Part shown: one piece after another, positions 1 through 8,511 of the stretch
How positions within the stretch are numbered: the stretch's first letter is position 1
Layout of the letters: each line of letters begins with the position of its first letter
NCBI GenBank assembly: GCA_963665545.2
Contig: CAXXKZ010000014.1
Coordinates: 1 to 33,715 of the forward strand
From: G963665545 sp963665545
Lineage (GTDB): Bacteria; Pseudomonadota; Gammaproteobacteria; Xanthomonadales; SZUA-36
Direction of reading: 5' to 3'
Length of the DNA: 33,715 nt
The notes under the pieces: generated by a model
The model's database searches: none
Told to the model about the DNA's origin: nothing
The model's input: the letters and a program-made list of their open reading frames with translations, nothing else
Program-made: the position numbers and the translations under genes

Positions 1-911
1 ATCCACAATTGAGATAATAGACACCTGGCGACTCCCTGATGACCCATATCCACGGCAATGGGAGGAGCGTTTCGGGGCACACATTCTCAGTCCGGCAGTA
101 GTGAAGACAGCCCTTCGTGCCTTAGTAGCGGCAGATATCGAACCTGGTACTCTGACAACGGTCATCCTGGACGCGAGTAACCCGAGGGTGATTGCTGGTA
201 TTCCGCGCGCGCTGGGTCTGAAGCCTGAGCAGCTTGCCGACCAATTGTTCGCGGACGTTGGTCGAACAGGCACGGCACACGCGGGGCTGATGCTGGCACG
301 GGTTCTGGACACTGCTGATCCAGGAGACAGGATTCTGGTGTTGTCCGCTGCTGATGGCATTGGATGCCTTGGTGCTGGAGGTGACTGAAAATATCGAAGC
401 TGCCCGACCTAGCCGCTCGGTGGATTACTGGCGTGCATCCAAGTGTGATGATTTACCCTATAACAATTACCTGAAATGGCGGGGAATCCTGCCGTTCGAG
501 CCGCCGCGCCGACCTGATCCCTCTCGCCCTGCTGCACCGCCGGCCCGCCGATCCGAACGCTGGAAGATGGCATTTGTCGGCTCGCGGTGTACAGCCTGCG
601 AGGCCGTGCACCTGCCGCCGCAACGCGCATGTGCAAAATGCGGCGCCATAGATCAACTGCAGTCTGAATCGCTTTCCACCACACCCTGCAAGGTTGCGAC
701 ATACACGCTGGATCATTTGGCGTACAGCCTGCAACCTCCTGTAGTTGCCGCCGTTGTCGACTTCGAAGGTGGGGGCAGGACTGCCTGCCAACTTACGGAT
801 GTCAATCCGGATGAAGTCAAGATTGGATTGGAACTGGAAATGTCGTTTCGCAGACTCTACACCGCCGAGGGCGTGCATAACTATTTTTGGAAGGCTCGGC
901 CGCACCGATAA
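1..911 (+). pseudogene. HMG-CoA synthase-like / DUF35 (Zn-ribbon, OB-fold) fusion protein, 5' partial and frameshifted
   Basis: The frame is open from the left edge (first codon at position 2). It encodes the end of a thiolase-fold HMG-CoA-synthase-like domain, with VGRTGTAHAGL and PGDRILVLSAADG typical of the family's C-terminal half. Around 353-365 the reading frame shifts by one base: SAADG continues as LDALVLEV only in the other frame, which then runs to the stop at 909-911. The second part has a rubredoxin-like zinc ribbon (CTAC...CAKCG, about 597-640) followed by a DUF35 OB-fold. Such fusions or pairs accompany thiolases and retro-aldolases acting on acyl-CoAs, and the thiolase gene starts 46 bp downstream. 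A one-base insertion would explain the break. This is a pseudogene if the base is real and an intact gene if it is an assembly error. The start lies outside the window. Confidence 0.82.
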
Positions 912-957
912 TGCCACGGCATTAACCTCACTCAAATATATATGGGAAAAAGGACTC

Positions 958-2133
958 ATGGCAAGTAACGGAATTTGTGATCGTGTCGCCATAGTTGGGA
1001 TGGGCTGCACGGCATTTGGGGAACGCTGGGACAAGGGTGCCAACGACCTCCTGATCGATGCGGCAACTGATGCCTGTGCTTCGGCGAGAATCGAATCAGA
1101 TCAAATCGATGCCTACTGGCTCGGAACCATGACAAGCGGCACATCGGGTATGTTGCTTTCTGAAGCTTTGAAGTTAGAAAATAAGCCCGTGACGCGCTTG
1201 GAAAACATGTGTGCTACGGGCAGCGAGGCCATTCGAAACGCTGCATATGCGGTAGCGAGTGGCGCCTACGATCTGGTTATGGCGATAGGTGTCGAAAAGC
1301 TCAAAGACTCAGGATATATGGGGTTGACCGGCAGCAGCCCACCTAATGATGGAACCGGGGCCACCATGACAGCACCGGCGACATTTTCCTTGTTGGCCCC
1401 AGCCTACGCTGCCAAGTACGGGGTGGACGAGGCCGAATTGAAAGACGTGTTGTCCAGGATTGCATGGAAAAACCATGTCAACGGGGCGAAAAACCCGAAG
1501 GCGCAATTCCGCAGAGAAGTGCCCATTGAGAAAATTAAGGCATCTCCTGCGATCGCCGGCATGCTCGGAATATTTGACTGTTCCGGTGTATCAGATGGAT
1601 CCGCCGCCGCGATCCTGTGCCGTGCGGAGGATGCGCACAAATACACCGATCAGCCGATCTTCATTAAAGGTTTGGCCTTTACTTCGGGCAACGCTGATGG
1701 CTACTACAGCCAAGACTATGACTTCACGACATTTCCAGAAGTGGTCGCCACCTCAAGAGAAGCCTATCAACAAGCGGGCATTAGCAATCCACGTGCAGAT
1801 GTCAGCATGGCGGAAGTTCACGACTGCTTTACGCCGACCGAGTTGGTCCTGATGGAAGACATGGGCTTTTCCGAACGCGGGGAAGGCTGGAAGGACGTAA
1901 TGGCCGGTCGCTTCGACGGAGACGGTCCGCAACCGGTCAATCCCGACGGTGGATTGAAGAGTTTTGGTCACCCGATAGGTGCCAGCGGCCTGAGAATGAT
2001 GTTTGAAATGTGGTTGCAGCTGAGGGGCGAAGCAGGTGAACGTCAGATCGCAAATCCCAAGCTGGGGCTGACCCATAATCTCGGTGGCATGCCCGGACGA
2101 TGTGTGAGCTTCGTTTCAATCGTTGGAAAATAA
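958..2133 (+). CDS. SCP2-type thiolase (acetyl-CoA acetyltransferase family)
   Basis: A 391-residue cytoplasmic thiolase-fold enzyme, a usual length for the SCP2/SCPx-thiolase family. The nucleophilic Cys is C85 in ENMCATGSEA. HDCF is at 288-291, the catalytic GHPIGASG loop at 337-344 and HNLGG at 373-377. The start at 958 is chosen because the family N-terminus (VAIVGMG) follows directly and an AAAAAGGA ribosome-binding site lies just upstream; a longer in-frame start at 745 would overlap the DUF35 gene. The family cleaves or forms beta-ketoacyl-CoA, and in partnership with DUF35 proteins some members act as retro-aldolases or side-chain-cleaving enzymes. It probably forms an operon with the preceding HMGCS/DUF35 gene and with a MaoC relic that follows it. 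The substrate cannot be told from sequence. Confidence 0.9.
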   Translation: MASNGICDRVAIVGMGCTAFGERWDKGANDLLIDAATDACASARIESDQIDAYWLGTMTSGTSGMLLSEALKLENKPVTRLENMCATGSEAIRNAAYAVASGAYDLVMAIGVEKLKDSGYMGLTGSSPPNDGTGATMTAPATFSLLAPAYAAKYGVDEAELKDVLSRIAWKNHVNGAKNPKAQFRREVPIEKIKASPAIAGMLGIFDCSGVSDGSAAAILCRAEDAHKYTDQPIFIKGLAFTSGNADGYYSQDYDFTTFPEVVATSREAYQQAGISNPRADVSMAEVHDCFTPTELVLMEDMGFSERGEGWKDVMAGRFDGDGPQPVNPDGGLKSFGHPIGASGLRMMFEMWLQLRGEAGERQIANPKLGLTHNLGGMPGRCVSFVSIVGK

Positions 2134-2140
2134 TTGATCC

Positions 2141-2230
2141 ATAGTAGATACGAGCATAATTGGGATAGAAACAGCGGCAAAAACCATTGCGGTTGAGCAG
2201 GGTCAGCTTCAATTCTTTGCCAAGGCTGTT
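2141..2230 (+). pseudogene. MaoC-like hydratase N-terminal relic
   Basis: Thirty codons directly after the thiolase stop read IVDTSIIGIETAAKTIAVEQ followed by GQLQFFAKAV. The pattern VEQGQLQFFAKA matches the N-terminus of MaoC-type enoyl-CoA hydratases (often MVDxSLIG...VERGQLRFFAKAIG). The first codon is ATA where ATG is expected, and the similarity ends just before the stop codon of the convergent enolase-superfamily gene at 2238. I read it as the stump of a hydratase gene that once followed the thiolase. It is short, so chance similarity is not fully excluded. Confidence 0.55.
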
Positions 2231-2237
2231 TGCCCCA

Positions 2238-3353
2238 TTAATGTGACCGCTTCTTGTGCGCTTCGGCAGCACGACCGACCACATCCCAATTCATTTCAAA
2301 ACCCAGGCCCGGCCCGGGTAAGATTGGTAGCTTGCCTTCCTTGAGAGTTAAATTAGGGCCTTCAATCACATCGTCCATGAGAAAGTGGTTCATATACTGA
2401 TTGCCATCATCCAGATTGTGCTGGACGGCGGCAAGCTGATTCATGGCGCAAGTTGTTATGCCTGTTTCATATAATCCGTGAATGCAAATATTCATGCCTG
2501 CGGACTTGGCAATGGCTGCGGCTTCCCGAAAACGGCCAATACCACCCGTTTCATGAATACCCAGGACAATAACATCAGCAGCCTGGAGACGGCACACATC
2601 GTAGACATCTTCAGGTGTAAATACCAATTGATCGGCGGCAATGGAGATTAGCCCTTCTCTTTTGACTTGGGCCAAAGCTGGCAGACTGGTGCCGGGTGTA
2701 GGTTGCTCGATAAACTCAATATCGTAGCAGACCAGCTTGCGCATCATGCGTTTCGCGGTAAGGATGTCCCAAGCTTCATTGGCATCCAGCCGTAGCCGCC
2801 TGTTGTTGCCGATTGCTGCCCGCACCTGTTTAACTATGGCAAGGTCCAGTGCTTCACCTCGACCGATTTTTACATAGATTACCTCGGATCCTCTTTCTGC
2901 CCACATTTGGGCTTCAGCGGCAATTTCTTCGGGTTTATCACCCTGGGGAAAACCAAAATACTGGATATTGTCACGAACGGCACCACCCAACAATTCGTGC
3001 ACTGCCATGTTGGACGCCTTACCCACGATATCCCACAATGCCATTTCTAGCGCCCCGAAACGGGGCGCACTCAGGGTCCCCTGTGCCTGGAATAGGTAGC
3101 GGTGAGCATCGTCGATAAGCCTCGTGATATTGAATGGATTCTGGCCTATGCACAGCTCAGTGGCTTGAAGCAGAAGCAACTGAATGGCCCCCGCAGAGGG
3201 TGAGCCAATGCATTCACCGTAGCCCGTAATTCCGGCATCGGTTTTCACCTCAATCAAAATGACCTCAGCGCCAGAAATTACTCCCTGCGCCCAGTAAAAA
3301 GGCTTCTTATAGGAAACCAAAAGTGGTGTGGTAGAAATTTCGACAATTTTCAT
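2238..3353 (-). CDS. Mandelate racemase / muconate lactonizing enzyme family protein (enolase superfamily)
   Basis: 371 residues with an N-terminal capping domain and a (beta/alpha)7-beta barrel. Metal ligands are visible as D190 (LRLDANEAW), E216 (IEFIEQP) and D241 (IAADQ). The second Lys of the KxK motif is kept as K162 (YVKIG) while the first is Tyr. At the strand-six position, where the muconate-lactonizing group has Lys and mandelate racemase has Asp, this protein has G265 (VIVLGIHETGG). H292 in CIHGLYETG corresponds to the mandelate-racemase His. The enzyme probably abstracts a proton alpha to a carboxylate, but it lacks the Lys pair of dipeptide epimerases and cycloisomerases. It is convergent with the thiolase and lies 117 bp downstream of the M19 gene on the same strand. 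The substrate is unknown. Confidence 0.85.
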   Translation of the reverse strand: MKIVEISTTPLLVSYKKPFYWAQGVISGAEVILIEVKTDAGITGYGECIGSPSAGAIQLLLLQATELCIGQNPFNITRLIDDAHRYLFQAQGTLSAPRFGALEMALWDIVGKASNMAVHELLGGAVRDNIQYFGFPQGDKPEEIAAEAQMWAERGSEVIYVKIGRGEALDLAIVKQVRAAIGNNRRLRLDANEAWDILTAKRMMRKLVCYDIEFIEQPTPGTSLPALAQVKREGLISIAADQLVFTPEDVYDVCRLQAADVIVLGIHETGGIGRFREAAAIAKSAGMNICIHGLYETGITTCAMNQLAAVQHNLDDGNQYMNHFLMDDVIEGPNLTLKEGKLPILPGPGLGFEMNWDVVGRAAEAHKKRSH

Positions 3354-3470
3354 AGCAAACTCATTTTCTTTTCAAGGAATTTTGCGTTTCTTAAGTGCAT
3401 AGTAACCACTTCCCACATGGGCTGAAGGTCCCTCCAGAGCTATGAAGTGAAAAAGATCGTCCAACAAAAC

Positions 3471-4487
3471 TTATTTCCAGACCCGGCGCGCCACCCTCAT
3501 GAAATTCTTGCCGAGAATACCCCTAACTTCCTCATCACTGTAACGCTGCTTCAATAGTGCCTCGGTGATGTGCGGGAGCCTTTCAGGTTCAATGACATGG
3601 GTGTCCTCAATGCTTTGGTAACCGTTTCCAGGTGGCCAGTACCTGGCATCCTCGCTAATATGCGGTGCCAGTTGCTTGATGGATGAATCAGAGTAGAAAA
3701 AGTCCAGCCCCAGTCCGACATGTCCTGGCCCAATCAGGTCTGCAACGTAGTTGACATGCCGGATAAATGCATCGGTGCTGGCATCATTTTCTCCCAGGAA
3801 CAAACCAATACCGTTGATCCCCATCACTCCGCCCGTTGCGCCACAGGCACGGATGAGGTCATCCGGCACATTGCGGCCGTGGTCATGCAGGGAGCGCGCG
3901 TTTGAGTGTGAAAAAATCACCGGCAATTCCGAAGCCTCAAAAATGTCCATTGCGGAGCGGTACGCAGTGTGGGAACAGCATTTGACGATGCCGACTCGAT
4001 CCATCTCGGCAATTAACTGATAGCCCTCTGCGGTCAATCCCGTGTTGTCGGCATGGCAACCGCCCGCATATCGGTTACCGGTGTTATAGGCCAACAACAT
4101 CCAACGCACGCCGAGGTCGTAGTACAAAGAAACCACAGCCAATTGACCCTCAATGCCCACCGCGCCCTCGACCGCAAATCCGACACCGACTCTGCCAGCC
4201 TCCTTATTCGCATGGACATCATCTATGGTTCTCAGCAAGCTGTATTGATCACTGTGCCTGCGAATCCAGTCGCGATAAAGGGCGCACAACCGTAGCCGGA
4301 ATTCCAGCGAAAGGCCGGCGTCACCGATATTGACCATGAGTACATCGGCACCGGAACGGCGGTAACGGTCCAGACCCGACACCCACTTCGGATCCAGAGT
4401 CTGTGGCAGACAGATGTGATTGTCCCAGACTAGTGCGTCACGATGAAATCGCTCTGCAGCATCAGAAACGTTCCAGATTTGTGTCAT
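3471..4487 (-). CDS. Membrane dipeptidase family protein (peptidase M19, renal dipeptidase-like)
   Basis: 338 residues of an amidohydrolase-like M19 barrel. Recognised metal-site motifs are H24 (WDNH), the bridging E107 (FAVEGA), H173 (CSHTAYRS), H194 (IFSHSNAR) and D262 (GLGLDFFY). The family's usual HxD at the first strand reads H24-I-C26 here, so one Asp ligand is replaced. M19 enzymes hydrolyse dipeptides and often accept a D-residue at the C-terminal position. No signal peptide is evident, so it is probably cytoplasmic. The start at 4487 is the first ATG; upstream in-frame TTG and GTG codons (4508, 4505) are possible. It is divergent from the acyl-CoA dehydrogenase gene, and the enolase-superfamily gene follows on the same strand. 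Confidence 0.85.
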   Translation of the reverse strand: MTQIWNVSDAAERFHRDALVWDNHICLPQTLDPKWVSGLDRYRRSGADVLMVNIGDAGLSLEFRLRLCALYRDWIRRHSDQYSLLRTIDDVHANKEAGRVGVGFAVEGAVGIEGQLAVVSLYYDLGVRWMLLAYNTGNRYAGGCHADNTGLTAEGYQLIAEMDRVGIVKCCSHTAYRSAMDIFEASELPVIFSHSNARSLHDHGRNVPDDLIRACGATGGVMGINGIGLFLGENDASTDAFIRHVNYVADLIGPGHVGLGLDFFYSDSSIKQLAPHISEDARYWPPGNGYQSIEDTHVIEPERLPHITEALLKQRYSDEEVRGILGKNFMRVARRVWK

Positions 4488-4768
4488 GGTTTGGTCTCGG
4501 AACACCAAAAATAGTTAAGAATATGAGCGCCCCCATTTCCCAACATCCAAGACGATCATCATACATGAGGTGGAATCGGGATGGGCTCACACAGCATAGC
4601 CGTGCAAGCGGTATCCCAGCAGCACGCGTCGCATCTGCTGCTGCCCGTCATCAATTGACCTGTGCTTCAAAAGTAGACCTTATCGAGCCGATCGACCAAC
4701 CCACCCAAGGTGACATTGTCAACGTCCATCACGCTGGCCAGTTAGGCTTGCATCATCCCGCGGCCATT

Positions 4769-5911
<1,143 letters not shown>

Positions 5912-6005
5912 TCCGGCGCACTACCATGAGGAACAAGCATTGAGTGAATCGAAACGGTTCTGACAAGTTAACTTTTCCGGACCATCATTACTTTCTCTTG
6001 TTGAT

Positions 6006-7352
6006 TCAATCTGAGTTCTCCGTGGTTTTCCTAATGAAGCCAAGTGCCTCACGCACAGCTGAAACGATCTCTTCAATATCGCCTTGATTCATTGCGGTGC
6101 TCAGAACGATACCGCCCGGGGGAATGATTTGGACCCTGGCGTTGAGCAGAAATCGATGGAGCTTCAAGCCTTTTTCCAGAGCACCACCGGCCATGACTGA
6201 AAATATTTGGCGGTAATTGGTCGGTTTCGGAGTGCCCAGTATCAGCGCACACAGCGACCCCGCGCCGGCAACGTAGCCTTCTACGCCGTATGTGCTGAGC
6301 GTTTCTTCGAGTTTCTCCCGCAGCGTCAGTCCCATATCGTTTAGACGGGCCATGACGGCAGGTGTGAGTTGGTCCAACGCTGCTTTGCCAGCGGCCATAG
6401 ACATCGGGTTGGCAAAGAAAGTACCGGAGTGCGCGACCGCAACCGGCTGCAGCAACTGATTAAACAACGACATATAGACCTCACGACCTGCGACCGCCCC
6501 AATTGGCAATCCGCCGCCAATAACCTTTCCCAACGCTGTCAGGTCGGGCTCGATGGCAACTTCGCCCTGCGCACCGTGGTATCCAATTCGAAATGAAAAT
6601 ACTTCATCGAAGATGAGCAGACTGTTGTTATCAGCGGTGAATTGGCGGACGAATTCCAAGTATTCGCTCGAGGCAGCCATAAAGCCCATTCGCGTTACAA
6701 GGGGATCAATCAGTACCCCAGCCAGATCTACGCGGTGGGCTCGCAGCACCGTTCTTGTGGCATCCACATCGTTAAAGGGCAATACGATCGTGTCCGCTGC
6801 GACGGAGTCCGTCACACCCTGTGTTGCCGGGGTGACGGCAGGACATTCAGCCTTACCCCATTGATCCGGGCCCGGGTTGAGCCCAAACGCAACCCCATCA
6901 TAACTGCCATGATAGGCGCCTTCGACCTTGGCGATTTTTGATCGACCGGTATAAGCTCGTGCCACCCGACAGGCAAACATGACGGCTTCTGACCCCGAAT
7001 TGGTGAAGCGGATCTGCTGGGCAAATGGCAGCCGTGCGCAAAGTGCTTCAGCCAGGTCCACCTCCACTGCTGTGGGTGCGCCAGCACACACCAACCTGGC
7101 CGCCTGCGTGGTAATGGCTTTGAGTACCGCAGCGTTGCCGTGACCGTGGATCAATGCTGACATATTGTTTACACAATCCAATCGCGTGACGCCATCCACA
7201 TCGGTGATTCGGCAACCTTTGGCGTACGCTGCGTAAACCGGATAGGGTGGGTAGTAAATGCTGTGGCGGGAATTTCCGCCTGGCATGCAAGCACCAGCAC
7301 GTTGATTTAGAAGAGCTGATTTCGAATCGTCGGATGGGTATGTGGGCATCAT
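6006..7352 (-). CDS. Class III aminotransferase, glutamate-1-semialdehyde 2,1-aminomutase-like
   Basis: 448-residue PLP enzyme. PLP phosphate-binding GSE is at 120-122, D249 (LIFDEV) contacts the pyridine nitrogen, and K276 (ALGKVIGGGLPIGA) is the Schiff-base lysine. The N-terminal PGGNSRH and the overall length match the glutamate-1-semialdehyde aminomutase group. That group also contains beta-amino-acid transaminases and the aminotransferase domains of polyketide/peptide synthases. No haem-biosynthesis genes are nearby and the context is peptidase- and CoA-related, so a catabolic role on a beta-amino acid, giving a beta-keto acid, is more likely than haem synthesis (inference). It has its own intergenic region of 168 bp with a strong inverted repeat at 7395-7409, shared with the acyl-CoA ligase promoter. 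It is convergent with the acyl-CoA dehydrogenase gene. Confidence 0.88.
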   Translation of the reverse strand: MMPTYPSDDSKSALLNQRAGACMPGGNSRHSIYYPPYPVYAAYAKGCRITDVDGVTRLDCVNNMSALIHGHGNAAVLKAITTQAARLVCAGAPTAVEVDLAEALCARLPFAQQIRFTNSGSEAVMFACRVARAYTGRSKIAKVEGAYHGSYDGVAFGLNPGPDQWGKAECPAVTPATQGVTDSVAADTIVLPFNDVDATRTVLRAHRVDLAGVLIDPLVTRMGFMAASSEYLEFVRQFTADNNSLLIFDEVFSFRIGYHGAQGEVAIEPDLTALGKVIGGGLPIGAVAGREVYMSLFNQLLQPVAVAHSGTFFANPMSMAAGKAALDQLTPAVMARLNDMGLTLREKLEETLSTYGVEGYVAGAGSLCALILGTPKPTNYRQIFSVMAGGALEKGLKLHRFLLNARVQIIPPGGIVLSTAMNQGDIEEIVSAVREALGFIRKTTENSD

Positions 7353-7388
7353 CGCAGTGCACTTGAGGTGATGAGAAAACGCTAGATA

Positions 7389-7416
7389 CTATTACATAAC
7401 TTTGTTATGGTTTCCA
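7389..7416. promoter_or_regulatory. Operator-like inverted repeat upstream of the aminotransferase gene
   Basis: A perfect inverted repeat CATAAC-TTT-GTTATG occupies 7395-7409, 43-57 bp upstream of the aminotransferase start, where a repressor would overlap the promoter. The 28 bases 7389-7416 match the reverse complement of 22282-22309, upstream of the acyl-CoA ligase gene, at 24 of 28 positions. The dyad and its size fit a TetR-type operator. Two TetR genes lie in the window, but which one binds is unknown. Confidence 0.65.
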
Positions 7417-7480
7417 CAATGTTGATTTGTGCTTTGACTGCATTGGGTGACAGGTCGCCATGCCCATCTTCCGCCGAGGG

Positions 7481-7528
7481 CGGTAGCCAAAGTTCAACCG
7501 CGATCCGCACGCCATGGATATCAGAACC
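7481..7528 (-). pseudogene. CocE/NonD hydrolase N-terminal scrap
   Basis: Immediately around the stop codon of the iminopeptidase gene, another minus-strand frame reads GSDIHGVRIAVELWLP. Residues GVRIAVELWLP align with GTRIAVEIWLP at the N-terminus of the decayed CocE gene at 18342-20133, and this stretch is characteristic of CocE/X-Pro dipeptidyl-peptidase proteins. No further similarity follows. It may be the stump of a hydrolase gene that once followed the iminopeptidase gene. It is very short. Confidence 0.45.
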
Positions 7529-8483
7529 AGGAGATAGCGCGAAAACCATCCGTTGCCGCCACCAGCGCACTGCCCAGCGATTCATCGTTCCAGCGGTGGC
7601 CGGCAACCGGGACGATTTTCAATTGGGCCTGCGGCCAAACCTGGTGGAGGTCATAGGCGCCGTGCGGTGGTGTGCACATATCGAAGCGGCCGTTGATAAT
7701 CGTTCCGGGGATACTACTCAATCGACTCGCATTGTTGAGCAACTGCCCTTCTTCGACAAAATAGCAGCTCTCGTCATAGTGGGCAAAGATCCGTCCCATG
7801 GTCACGGAATGTTCGCTGACCTCGATGTCCTGTATAAACGCCATATCCGGCCACACATCCAGCGTCTGTGCTTCATAGGTCATCAATGAAATCGCCGCCG
7901 GTTTGTGAATATCCGGATCGGGGTCAAGCACCCGGCGAATATAACTGCGCCGCAGATCATCTCGTTCCCCGATCGGTAGAAAGGCATTGAATTCCGCCCA
8001 GACCTCCGGGTAGACAAAGCGCGTGCCTTCCCACCACCACCAGGCATCGATGTCACGGGCAAGAAATACGCCGCTGACAATCAACCCGGCGCATGATTGT
8101 CTATGGGCCTGCGCATAAGCGAGCGCCAGGGTGCTGCCCCAGGATCCACCAATGACAAGCCAACGTCCGATATCCAGGTGCGCCCTCAGTTTTTCCATGT
8201 CACTCACAAGATCCTGAGTGGTGTTGGCGCGCAATTCTCCCGACGGGGTCGATCGCCCACAGCCGCGTTGCTCGAACAGGATTCCGCGAAAATGTGCAGG
8301 ATCGATCAGCTGTCTGTAGTAGGGTCTGATGCCGCCTCCGGGCCCGCCGTGGAGAATCAGCACCGGCGGGCCGGCCGGATTGCCAAATGCCTCCCAGTAC
8401 AGGGTATGAGTCTCGTCGACCTCGAGCATGCCGGAGTTCGAGGCTTCGATTGGCGGATAAAATGCGGTGTCAATCCTGGGCAT
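7521..8483 (-). CDS. pip: Proline iminopeptidase (alpha/beta hydrolase, peptidase S33)
   Basis: 320 residues with the layout of prolyl aminopeptidases: oxyanion motif LILHGGPGGG (43-51), EQRGCGRSTPSG, nucleophile S114 in GGSWGS, acid D268 in NGRFDMCTPP and base H296 in AGHRWND. The enzyme removes N-terminal proline from peptides in the cytoplasm. It is divergent from the M24 gene and followed on the same strand by the aminotransferase. The GGSWGS and EQRGCGRS pair makes the family call firm; substrates beyond Pro-peptides remain possible, since some S33 members act on other amides. Confidence 0.9.
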   Translation of the reverse strand: MPRIDTAFYPPIEASNSGMLEVDETHTLYWEAFGNPAGPPVLILHGGPGGGIRPYYRQLIDPAHFRGILFEQRGCGRSTPSGELRANTTQDLVSDMEKLRAHLDIGRWLVIGGSWGSTLALAYAQAHRQSCAGLIVSGVFLARDIDAWWWWEGTRFVYPEVWAEFNAFLPIGERDDLRRSYIRRVLDPDPDIHKPAAISLMTYEAQTLDVWPDMAFIQDIEVSEHSVTMGRIFAHYDESCYFVEEGQLLNNASRLSSIPGTIINGRFDMCTPPHGAYDLHQVWPQAQLKIVPVAGHRWNDESLGSALVAATDGFRAISWF

Positions 8484-8511
8484 GGATCTGTGACTTCAGT
8501 CGATTGAAAAA

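Noticed and set aside
745..957. Extension of the thiolase gene to an upstream ATG at 745.
   Set aside because: It lies inside the DUF35 coding region in another frame, and the family N-terminus and ribosome-binding site point to 958.
2238..3353. Assignment of the enolase-superfamily protein as L-Ala-D/L-Glu (dipeptide) epimerase, tempting in a peptide-degradation locus.
   Set aside because: Dipeptide epimerases need two opposed lysines; the strand-six Lys is Gly here.
4582..4730. Minus-strand stretches reading DDGQQQMRRVLLGYRLHGYAV-like and LGGLVDRLDKVYF-like sequence between the M19 and acyl-CoA dehydrogenase genes.
   Set aside because: They could be a decayed C-terminus in two frames, but I recognise no family, the pieces are short, and the opposite strand is also open.
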